Assembly: GCF_023238205.1 (NCBI RefSeq)
Contig: NZ_CP096663.1
Location: 86,470 to 150,469 of the forward strand
DNA length: 64,000 bases
Direction: 5' to 3'
DNA from: Halorussus limi
GTDB lineage: Archaea; Halobacteriota; Halobacteria; Halobacteriales; Haladaptataceae
Part shown: piece by piece, positions 57,644-64,000 of the stretch
Position numbering within the stretch: position 1 is the first letter of the stretch
Layout of the letters: each line of letters begins with the position of its first letter
Position numbers and translations under genes: made by a program
Notes under the pieces: model-generated
Database searches by the model: none
Seen by the model: only the letters and a program-made list of their open reading frames with translations
What the model was told of the DNA's origin: nothing

Positions 57644-58795
57644 ATGCAAGTCACAGATGTTGAGACGTTCGTAGTCGACGCTGACTGGCGGAATTGGTTC
57701 TTCGTTCAAGTGGAAACAGATGAAGGGATTACCGGTGTCGGAGAGGCACTGAGTGGAGAAGGACTCACAGCCGCGTTAGAAGCGACCGCTGAAGCACACA
57801 AACACTATGTCATCGGAGAGGACCCGCTCAACCGAAAGAAGATTAACCGCCAACTTCGCCGGTATCCCTTCGCCTGGCGGGCGGGCAAACTCATCAACGC
57901 CGTCTCCGCAGCGTTCGACATCGCGCTCTGGGACATCGCCGGGAAGTACTACGATGAGCCCGTCTGGAAACTCCTCGGCGGGAAAGTCCGAGACGAAATC
58001 CCGGTATACGCCAACGGCTGGCACATCGGCGAACGCACTCCCGAGAACTACGCCCATCATGCGAAGAAGGCAGTCGAAGAACAGGGCTACCCGGCACTGA
58101 AGTGCGACCCGTTCGCCCACTACGAGTACTCGCTATCCGACGACCAGATTGAAGAGGTCGCAGAACTCCTCGAAGCGGTTCGCGACGCTGTCGGTTGGGA
58201 CGTCGGTATCGCGCTCGACTGCCACGGTCGATTCACGCGGCGAGGTGCAATCGAGGTCGCAGATGCCCTTGAAGAGTACGATATCATGTTCCTCGAAGAA
58301 CCCGTCGAGCTAGAGGACCGGGACGTGATGGCGGATGTCACCCAGCACGTCGACATGCCAGTGGCGACGGGCGAACGCCTGTACAACAATGAGACGCTGG
58401 AAGATGTCGTCCGCAAGCAGGCGTGCGATATCGTCCAACCAGATGTGACCAACTACGGTAGTCTTCAGGAGGTCCAGCATGCAGCCGCAATCGCTAAATC
58501 ACGGTACATGACGGTGGCTCCGCATAACCCGAACGCAGGGGTCAGTACGGCAGCCTCCGTGCATCTCTGCGCAGGAATGGAAAACCTCGAAGTTCTTGAA
58601 CACATGAGCCGTGATGTTGCGTGGGGTGACGAGATCATCCAACACGACTTCGAAGTTGAAGACGGGACGATAGCGGTTCCCGACAAACCGGGGCTTGGCG
58701 TCGAGTTCAATGCTGACGCCGCACGTGAGTATCCCGGCGAACCGAAGGATAGTCACAGTCTCTTCGACGAGGAGGGTGCGCTAAAGCGGCCGTAA
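57644..58795 (+). CDS. Enolase-superfamily sugar-acid dehydratase (mandelate racemase subgroup)
   Basis: A 383-residue protein. Capping domain ~1-120, then the barrel with a Lys in PALKCDPF (near residue 153), metal ligands Asp in GIALDCHGRF, Glu in FLEEPVE and Glu in ATGERLY, and general-base His in VAPHNPNAG. WxLLGGKVRDEIPVYANGW is the family signature. Comparable enzymes dehydrate D-galactonate, gluconate or related acids in the haloarchaeal semi-phosphorylative pathway. Substrate is not determinable here. Promoter-like TTGTAAAAG lies just upstream of the ATG. Confidence 0.85.
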   Translation: MQVTDVETFVVDADWRNWFFVQVETDEGITGVGEALSGEGLTAALEATAEAHKHYVIGEDPLNRKKINRQLRRYPFAWRAGKLINAVSAAFDIALWDIAGKYYDEPVWKLLGGKVRDEIPVYANGWHIGERTPENYAHHAKKAVEEQGYPALKCDPFAHYEYSLSDDQIEEVAELLEAVRDAVGWDVGIALDCHGRFTRRGAIEVADALEEYDIMFLEEPVELEDRDVMADVTQHVDMPVATGERLYNNETLEDVVRKQACDIVQPDVTNYGSLQEVQHAAAIAKSRYMTVAPHNPNAGVSTAASVHLCAGMENLEVLEHMSRDVAWGDEIIQHDFEVEDGTIAVPDKPGLGVEFNADAAREYPGEPKDSHSLFDEEGALKRP

Positions 58796-58834
58796 CCTGT
58801 TTTAGCGGAGTTAGAGAGGCGTCGGACAGTACCG

Positions 58835-59089
58835 CTACTCCTCACCCGTCATGGCATCCGGACGAGTGAGGAGGTATCCGAAACCGTACGTCACTGCTGC
58901 GACTACGACTGCAAGAAGTGTGACGAGTCCTGCTGGGACACCACTTAGGAGACGTACCATGCGGCCATAGCGGTCGTGGTTGAGCCGCAATCGATTCCAG
59001 CAGCGGGAACCGACTACCTGGGGATGAATGCGGTTGAACCACGATGGCTCCGCCAGAGCAACATTCGTGTCATCCGTATCACCATCCAT
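58835..59089 (-). CDS. Small single-pass membrane protein
   Basis: An 84-residue protein: hydrophilic amino part (DGDTDDTNVALAEPSWFNRIHPQ), basic stretch (RCWNRLRLNHDRYGRM), then one strong membrane helix (VPAGLVTLLAVVVAAVTYGFGYLL) and a short acidic tail. No family recognised. It is convergent with the dehydratase gene. Confidence 0.5.
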   Translation of the reverse strand: MDGDTDDTNVALAEPSWFNRIHPQVVGSRCWNRLRLNHDRYGRMVRLLSGVPAGLVTLLAVVVAAVTYGFGYLLTRPDAMTGEE

Positions 59090-59418
59090 ATCGGGTAGAA
59101 GGTAATGATGTCAGAAATACCTACTGGTGAACGGTCATTCCGTACGGTAGCGTCCTCATTGCCAGCTTAGCGGATAGTTGACGGTATTCTGGACCAACGG
59201 GCACAACTTCCGGGAGTATTTATGGTTCGCCTGCGAAGAGGTACATAACCGAAAGACGCGCAGTCCCGTGTCCGGGCACAGGGAATTGCGTCCGCGAGGT
59301 GGTTTTAGATAGCGGTTTATCGAAGACCCCTCTCATCGGACGGGAGTCGATACGGTACTGTGGTGACGGGACTCTGAGCCGTTACCGTACTCGTGGACTG
59401 CTATGATCGGCAGTAACT
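59090..59418. other. Gene-free stretch before the RNase J gene
   Basis: About 330 bases. The sequence near 59215-59230 (GAGTATTTATGG) contains a TATA-like box that could serve RNase J with a long leader. No ORF recognised. Confidence 0.35.
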
Positions 59419-60762
59419 ATGGAAATTGAAATCGTAACTATCGGCGGCTACGAGGAAGTCGGCCGCCAGATGACGGCAGTCCGTGCCGGAGACGACATCG
59501 TCGTCTTCGACATGGGTCTCAACCTCTCGAACGTACTGATTCACGACAACGTCCAGACCGAGCAGATGCACTCGCTCGATCTTATCGACATGGATGCGAT
59601 TCCGGACGACCGCATCATGAGTGATCTCGAAGGCGACGTGCAAGCTATCGTCCCTACACACGGTCACCTCGACCACATCGGTGCAATCAGCAAACTCGCC
59701 CATCGCTATAACGCACCGATTGTAGCGTCTCCATTCACGCTCGAACTCGTCAGAGAGGAAATCCGAGACGAGGGGAAGTTCAACGTCGAAAACGACCTGA
59801 TAAAGATGGAAGCCGGCGAGACTATGGGCATCGGCGATCACTGCGAGCTTGAGTTCGTCAACGTCACCCACTCCATCATCGACGCCATCAATCCAGTTCT
59901 GCACACGCCCGAGGGTGCAATCGTCTACGGTCTCGACAAGCGGATGGACCACACGCCAGTGATTGGTGACCCCATCGACATGAAACGGTTTCGGGAACTC
60001 GGTCGCGAGGAAAACGGAGTACTCTGTTACATCGAAGACTGTACGAACGCGAACAAGAAGGGGCGCACACCGAGCGAAGCCGTTGCCCGAAGTCAGCTCC
60101 GAGACGTGATGATGAGCCTCGAGGACTTCGACGGCGGCATCGTTGCGACGACGTTCTCCAGTCACATCGCCCGGGTCACAAGTCTCGTCGAATTCGCAAA
60201 GGAAATCGGGCGCGAACCGATACTGCTCGGCCGGTCGATGGAGAAGTACTCCGGGACAGCTGAACGTCTCGGTGCTACGACCTTCCCCGACGACCTCGGG
60301 ATGTTCGGCCATCGCAAGTCCGTGGATCGTGCGTTCAAGCGAATTATGAACGAGGGCAAGGAGAACTTCCTGCCGGTCGTCACGGGCCATCAAGGCGAAC
60401 CACGAGCGATGCTCACTCGAATGGGGCGCGGTGAAACACCGTACGATCTTACAGATGGTGACAAGGTCATCTTCTCTGCAGGGATTATCCCGGAACCGAC
60501 GAACGAAGGACAGCGATACCAATCCGAGCGCCTGCTGAAGATGCAGGGCGCACGCATCTACGACGACGTCCACGTCTCCGGCCATATCTCCCAAGAGGGT
60601 CATTACGAAATGCTCGATACGCTTCAACCCCAACACGTGATTCCTGCGCATCAGAATATGAGTGGCTTTTCCGGCTATGTCGATCTTGCAGAGAGTCAAG
60701 GCTACAAGCTTGGCCGTGATTTGCACGTGACTTCGAACGGGAACACCATTCAGTTGGTTTGA
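59419..60762 (+). CDS. rnj: Archaeal RNase J (beta-CASP exoribonuclease)
   Basis: A 447-residue protein. [34 protein letters not shown] (HxHxDH), [26 protein letters not shown], then beta-CASP motifs [45 protein letters not shown] and [14 protein letters not shown]. Archaeal RNase J is a 5'-3' exonuclease in mRNA turnover. It lacks KH domains, unlike the protein at 35032. Complete. HisI follows 61 bases downstream in the same direction. Confidence 0.93.
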   Translation: MEIEIVTIGGYEEVGRQMTAVRAGDDIVVFDMGLNLSNVLIHDNVQTEQMHSLDLIDMDAIPDDRIMSDLEGDVQAIVPTHGHLDHIGAISKLAHRYNAPIVASPFTLELVREEIRDEGKFNVENDLIKMEAGETMGIGDHCELEFVNVTHSIIDAINPVLHTPEGAIVYGLDKRMDHTPVIGDPIDMKRFRELGREENGVLCYIEDCTNANKKGRTPSEAVARSQLRDVMMSLEDFDGGIVATTFSSHIARVTSLVEFAKEIGREPILLGRSMEKYSGTAERLGATTFPDDLGMFGHRKSVDRAFKRIMNEGKENFLPVVTGHQGEPRAMLTRMGRGETPYDLTDGDKVIFSAGIIPEPTNEGQRYQSERLLKMQGARIYDDVHVSGHISQEGHYEMLDTLQPQHVIPAHQNMSGFSGYVDLAESQGYKLGRDLHVTSNGNTIQLV

Positions 60763-60823
60763 GCAGATTCGGGGGTACGATCAAAAGGGAACTGGTATCT
60801 CTTATCCCGTAAACAATCTGGAT

Positions 60824-61201
60824 ATGACGGACGACTCCGTAGCCGTCGAATTGGACTTCGGTGACGATGAATTGATTCCCGCAATTGCCCAAGACGTCGA
60901 GACGAACGAGATTCTGATGCTCGCGTACGTCTCACCGGATGCACTCGAAGAAACCCAGAATACAGGTCTCGCACACTACTATTCGCGTAGTCGCGATGAA
61001 TTGTGGCAGAAAGGGGGCTCTAGTGGCCACAGACAGCATGTCGAGGAGATTCATGTTGACTGTGATGGAGACGCACTGCTCTACCGTGTCGAACAAGAAG
61101 GGGGAGCGTGTCACACTGGATACGAATCGTGTTTCTATCGAACGCTCGATGGCGAGACAGTCGGTGAAAAAATCTTCGACCCCAACGAAGTCTACGAGTA
61201 G
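60824..61201 (+). CDS. hisI: Phosphoribosyl-AMP cyclohydrolase (histidine biosynthesis)
   Basis: A 125-residue protein: [62 protein letters not shown] (metal-binding DCDGD and Cys), ESCFYRTL. Single-domain HisI as in archaea, without fused HisE. It opens the purine ring of PR-AMP, the third step of the pathway. No other his gene is in the window. Confidence 0.95.
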   Translation: MTDDSVAVELDFGDDELIPAIAQDVETNEILMLAYVSPDALEETQNTGLAHYYSRSRDELWQKGGSSGHRQHVEEIHVDCDGDALLYRVEQEGGACHTGYESCFYRTLDGETVGEKIFDPNEVYE

Positions 61202-61250
61202 CGATAGTAAACGGACGGAATCGGTGATAGAGAGATTTTGACTTAGAGAA

Positions 61251-61325
61251 TAGCGGGAGGTGAATTTGAATCACCGATCTCCAGGTTATGAGCCTGGTGG
61301 AATCTCCGGGCTATCCTATCCCGCT
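61251..61325 (-). tRNA. Initiator-type tRNA-Met (CAU)
   Basis: A 75-base tRNA on the minus strand starting AGCGGGA and ending TCCCGCTA. A1:U72, the TTCAAAT T-loop and the D-arm GGAT...ATTCC are initiator features. Anticodon loop CTCATAA. The anticodon stem reads CCAGG/CCTGG, so only two of the three initiator G:C pairs are present: position 29:41 is A:U. CCA is not encoded. It lies 50 bases after hisI on the opposite strand. Confidence 0.88.
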
Positions 61326-61381
61326 ACTTCATCGTTCTTCTGACGAGGGATAAGTATTGAGAAATCACCTGCAGTTGTGTG

Positions 61382-61555
61382 TCAGTTGGACCTACTAGTT
61401 GGTCGGGTCCATCGCCAGGTAACCTGACTCGTAGCTTTGGTGTATTCCCCCTTCGAGAGGCTATTGCAATGGTCACAGTTACACTCAAAGTTATTGTACT
61501 CGTTTAATTCGACCTCCTGCTGAGTATTACAGTTCCGACACGAGACAGTAGGCAT
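61382..61555 (-). CDS. Zinc-ribbon small protein (57 residues)
   Basis: ATG 61555 to TGA 61382. MPTVSCRNCNTQQEVEL, then FECNCDHCNSLSKGEY: a CxxC pair and a CxCxxC group about 15 residues later make a compact zinc ribbon. The tail is basic (VTWRWTRPTSRSN). Zinc-finger proteins under 70 residues are common and often unannotated in haloarchaea. It follows the 61599 gene leftward and is probably cotranscribed. Confidence 0.6.
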   Translation of the reverse strand: MPTVSCRNCNTQQEVELNEYNNFECNCDHCNSLSKGEYTKATSQVTWRWTRPTSRSN

Positions 61556-61598
61556 ACTCTCCGTTTCTATTTGCAGGAACTTAGGTTCATTCGCTCTA

Positions 61599-61826
61599 CT
61601 ACAGAACTGCTATTCCGGCGTATTTGAGTTCGTGCTTTCTAATATTGTGACCGTTATGAGCGATGAGAAGCGTGTATTGAACGATGCAGAGTGTACCGTC
61701 GGTATCCTCCGTGTCTTCAGCCTTTATTTCTCCACCTGTACTGAGGAGTTGGAGCGCTTGTCGGATGTAATAGTTTGCCTCAGTATGGTCGTCAGCCTCC
61801 AATGCTTCGTTCAAACGTTCCACCAC
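61599..61826 (-). CDS. Small hypothetical protein
   Basis: A 75-residue protein from ATG 61826: MVERLNEALEADDHTEANYYIRQALQLLSTGGE is an amphipathic helix pair typical of small haloarchaeal proteins. The second half (TDGTLCIVQYTLLIAHNGHNIRKHELKYAGIAVL) is less acidic and may be partly out of frame with the ancestral gene. No family recognised. Confidence 0.45.
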   Translation of the reverse strand: MVERLNEALEADDHTEANYYIRQALQLLSTGGEIKAEDTEDTDGTLCIVQYTLLIAHNGHNIRKHELKYAGIAVL

Positions 61827-62361
61827 CCTTCATTCCAATACATTGAAACTACATCTGCTGGCCGGCCGGCGAATATGTGTTTACACAAGAATATACAGTG
61901 AATCCGGAAACAGACGAGTACAGCTACGAATGGGGATTTACCCTCACTCTCGAACAGTGATTGGGTATATATGCACCACAGATTGAGCAAACCCCCAAAC
62001 AAAACAGGGTTTACAGCAGAACCGCTCAGTTTTCCCTCTCCTTCCAGAAATTGTATGATAGGAATTGAAACTGCTGAAGTCCCATCACACTGCCAAAGTT
62101 CCATATATCGGATAGCAGTTTATTCGTTCTTGCCCGATTTTGCGGTACATATTGTCTGTTCTTGTTTTCCAATGCAGAAAACCATACAAGACAAATACTA
62201 AGTGGGATGACTAATATGTTCTATCCGTCGAAATCACGAGGGTTAGAATTGGGAGTCGCCGAAGCACGGCTACTACCCGCTGATTTCAGTTAGAAGGAAA
62301 ACTGAGTGACTGGGAATCACCGGCGCGACCCAGAAACCCGCTCGAAGACCACTTAGGACTC
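61827..62361. other. AT-rich gene-free stretch before the integrase
   Basis: About 535 bases of low-GC sequence. The only long open frame (minus strand 61811-62104) is rich in Cys, Phe and Trp and unlike real genes here. TAAGTGGGATGACTAATATG near 62201 and other AT tracts may include the integrase promoter or half an attachment site. No repeat of the neighbouring tRNA was noticed. Confidence 0.4.
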
Positions 62362-63666
62362 ATGTCGAACACCGAGACTCCACGCTACGCGACGATGGAC
62401 TGCGACGACTGCGAGGCGTACTACTGGGACGCGATCGCGCCAGAGATGCAGGCCAACGGCTTTGACCCTGATCACGAGACCCCGACCTATAGCTGGTTGA
62501 ACCGCAACTATCCCGGGTTCGTGAAACATCTCTCACGCCAATTCGACTGGTCGCCAAGCGACTTCTACGACGAGTACGGCATCCCACCACAGCAGGATGC
62601 TGAAGAATCGGTGTTCGCGTTCGTCGAGCATGACGCAACCCGCGAAGCCATCGAGAACTATCTTGAAGAACTTGCCGACCGGCGCGGCCGCGCCGAATCC
62701 ACGGTCTCGACGCGCCGTTCGATTCTCCGGCAGTATCTTATGACCTACGAGCAGGTCAACGACACTACGGACCTGCTTTCCCCCCTCCTCAATGTGTCGG
62801 AGGCGTCCGACGAGATGGACCGCGTAGCCGACACCTTCGACGTCCTCCGGCAGCGCGACGACGCGCTAACGACGCTCGCAGCGAAACGCAAATACGTTCA
62901 AGAGGTCCGGCAGTTCTACAAGCACCAATTCTCGTTCGGCCCGGCGCAGTACAACCCGCTGGATGACCTCGAAACGCGATTCGGATGGGACAAGACGCCT
63001 GATTGGGATAATCCGAGTCTCAACGCCAACCAAGTACGGACGCTCTACGAGGCGGCCGATACGTCCGTGGACCGCTTCATCGTCGTCGGGGTCTGCGGAT
63101 GGGGTCTACGACCGAGTGAGGTTGCCGCACTCCACATGCGCCAACTACCGGATTCGCTCGACCCACTCGATGACCCGTATATCCAGTTCGAGGACGGTGA
63201 GCGAAAGAACGGGCCAGGGACGGTGACGATGCTCACTGGTCTCGACGTCCTTCGAGAGCGGATCAGCGCACTCACTGAGCGCGAGGACTGGAATGGGCAT
63301 TTACTCCCCTCCACGTCGGCGGCCGAGGGCCACATCACGACCGAAACAGTGAACACGCGATTCAAGCGCCTCGCTCGAACCGCAGACGTGACTGTGCACG
63401 GCGAGACACCGACGCCGAAGTACGGCCGCCGGTTCTGGTACACGACCTACACACGAGCTGTCGAACGCGTCGCCACGCGCGTCTCGGCGGTTGCCGAGGA
63501 ACAAGGGAGCGAGGATGCTTCGGTCGTGCTGGAAAACTACCTCTCGGAGGAGGAGCGTCGGCAGCGTCGCCGCGAGGAGATGCGAGACGACCTTGATAAA
63601 CTATTTGAAGTGGTCGGGAAGACTGCCGATGAAGTGACTGACACGTTCGAGAATGTGGATAGATAG
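62362..63666 (+). CDS. Tyrosine recombinase / integrase-like protein
   Basis: A 434-residue protein. Core-binding helices at ~90-200 (AIENYLEELADRRGRAESTVSTRRSILRQYL, AAKRKYVQEVRQFYKHQFSF), then the catalytic domain with GVCGWGLRPSEVAALHM (first Arg, near 250) and PTPKYGRRFWYTTYTRAVE (box II region, with HxxR altered to YGRR). The usual terminal Tyr motif is not clear; Tyr393 in ENYLSEEERRQ is a candidate. It probably integrates or inverts DNA, but altered catalytic residues leave activity open. It overlaps an open frame at its 3' end. Confidence 0.75.
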   Translation: MSNTETPRYATMDCDDCEAYYWDAIAPEMQANGFDPDHETPTYSWLNRNYPGFVKHLSRQFDWSPSDFYDEYGIPPQQDAEESVFAFVEHDATREAIENYLEELADRRGRAESTVSTRRSILRQYLMTYEQVNDTTDLLSPLLNVSEASDEMDRVADTFDVLRQRDDALTTLAAKRKYVQEVRQFYKHQFSFGPAQYNPLDDLETRFGWDKTPDWDNPSLNANQVRTLYEAADTSVDRFIVVGVCGWGLRPSEVAALHMRQLPDSLDPLDDPYIQFEDGERKNGPGTVTMLTGLDVLRERISALTEREDWNGHLLPSTSAAEGHITTETVNTRFKRLARTADVTVHGETPTPKYGRRFWYTTYTRAVERVATRVSAVAEEQGSEDASVVLENYLSEEERRQRRREEMRDDLDKLFEVVGKTADEVTDTFENVDR

Positions 63667-64000
63667 CCTCTTTGAAAGCATTCCGGGTAACAATATTGGT
63701 AGGAGTATATCTGGAGATTCTGCGAATTGTAAAGTTCGTATACATTCTACGATTCGTAGGATCTGTTCACATTCTAGATTTTTTCGGACAGTGAGGCGGG
63801 TCAGTTACGGAGACCACCTCCGTGGGTTCGTAGAGACTGCACGACTCGAAGAGTTCGTATGGGCTATCCAATACATAGACCATTACTCGTTTGATTACTA
63901 CGCAATTCTAAGACCCCTACCGTTCGCGAGATTCGCAAAACTCGTAAAGTTCGTACGATTCTCAGGGTTCGCAAGGAATTTACGATTCGCGTATTCTCGG
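63653..64000 (+). CDS. Open frame with tripeptide-like periodicity, runs off right edge (uncertain)
   Basis: ATG 63653 overlaps the integrase stop by 14 bases and stays open to the window end (116 codons): MWIDSLFESIPGNNIGRSI, then basic and hydrophobic sequence ending RPLPFARFAKLVKFVRFSG and FARNLRFAYSR. The last part is built from Phe-Ala/Val-Lys/Arg triplets, matching the 9-bp DNA period. Composition is basic, unlike haloarchaeal proteins. It is either an unusual amphipathic peptide or a non-coding repeat that happens to be open. Confidence 0.3.
   Translation, partial: MWIDSLFESIPGNNIGRSISGDSANCKVRIHSTIRRICSHSRFFRTVRRVSYGDHLRGFVETARLEEFVWAIQYIDHYSFDYYAILRPLPFARFAKLVKFVRFSGFARNLRFAYSR
63716..64000. 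repeat. Degenerate 9-bp tandem repeat next to the integrase
   Basis: From 63921 to the edge the sequence divides into consecutive 9-mers of the form NNTTCGNAN: CGTTCGCGA, GATTCGCAA, AACTCGTAA, AGTTCGTAC, GATTCTCAG, GGTTCGCAA, GGAATTTAC, GATTCGCGT. Similar units occur at 63716-63786 (GATTCTGCG, GTTCGTATA, GATTCGTAG) and 63825-63860 (GGTTCGTAG, GACTCGAAG, AGTTCGTAT), with phase shifts between blocks. The array continues beyond the window. Confidence 0.65.

Noticed and set aside
61811..62104. 97-codon minus-strand frame before the integrase
   Set aside because: AT-rich chance frame with Phe/Cys/Trp-rich translation and no family resemblance.
61251..63666. tRNA-Met as attachment site of the neighbouring integrase
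   Set aside because: The tRNA 3' end points away from the integrase and no repeat of it was seen nearby; an att pair outside the window remains possible.

Overview
The window is haloarchaeal (class Halobacteria). Predicted proteins are very rich in Asp and Glu. Lipoproteins carry twin-arginine-like leaders followed by a lipobox. The window holds haloarchaeal or archaeal families (DUF5786-type and amphi-Trp small proteins, eIF1A, archaeal RNase J, a KH-domain beta-CASP nuclease) and a complete 16S-tRNA-23S-5S rRNA operon. No origin or plasmid partition gene was seen, so chromosome versus megaplasmid cannot be decided.

Layout. (1) 1-7.4 kb: a restriction/defence module with a PLD-nuclease/SNF2-helicase fusion and an Eco57I-type adenine methyltransferase found as two oppositely oriented parts. 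The amino-terminal part runs off the left edge; the carboxy-terminal part lies head-to-head with it. This is the layout expected of an invertible, phase-variable locus. (2) 7.4-8.8 kb: an HTH/PIN gene pair plus a small protein. (3) 9-28 kb: a conjugation-like region. A long leftward operon encodes three lipoproteins, a pilin-like protein, a large anchored surface protein, a VirB6-like membrane protein, a VirB4 ATPase, an accessory protein and a VirD4-like coupling ATPase. It is followed by a repeat-bearing intergenic region and a primase-polymerase-like gene. (4) 28.3-34.7 kb: a tightly overlapping AddB-like / RecB-nuclease / UvrD helicase-nuclease operon that looks more GC-rich than its neighbours. 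(5) 35-41 kb: a beta-CASP RNase (aCPSF1-like), an IS1341-type TnpB element with a hairpin-rich 3' end, a zinc-ribbon plus DUF7504-like gene pair with a conserved structured leader, and RNase Z. (6) 41.4-47.1 kb: the rRNA operon on the minus strand. Its spacer tRNA looks like a decayed tRNA-Ala. (7) 47.4-61.6 kb: small regulators and housekeeping genes (ArsR-type HTH, macro domain, eIF1A, MFS transporter, VOC protein, thioredoxin-like, TFS paralogue, malate:quinone oxidoreductase, enolase-superfamily dehydratase, RNase J, HisI, an initiator-type tRNA-Met). These are interspersed with gene fragments and a second, damaged copy of the zinc-ribbon/DUF7504 pair. (8) 62.3-64 kb: a tyrosine recombinase followed by a 9-bp-periodic sequence that runs off the right edge.

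How it fits together. The left half looks like an integrated conjugative or plasmid-like element with its own transfer apparatus, replication enzyme, helicase-nuclease and R-M-like defence genes. The right half looks like a host segment repeatedly hit by IS elements and recombination. The strongest candidates for something undescribed are the duplicated structured leader RNA (38.6 and 54.1 kb), whose two copies show a compensatory base-pair change, the split and inverted methyltransferase, and the identity-shifted spacer tRNA.
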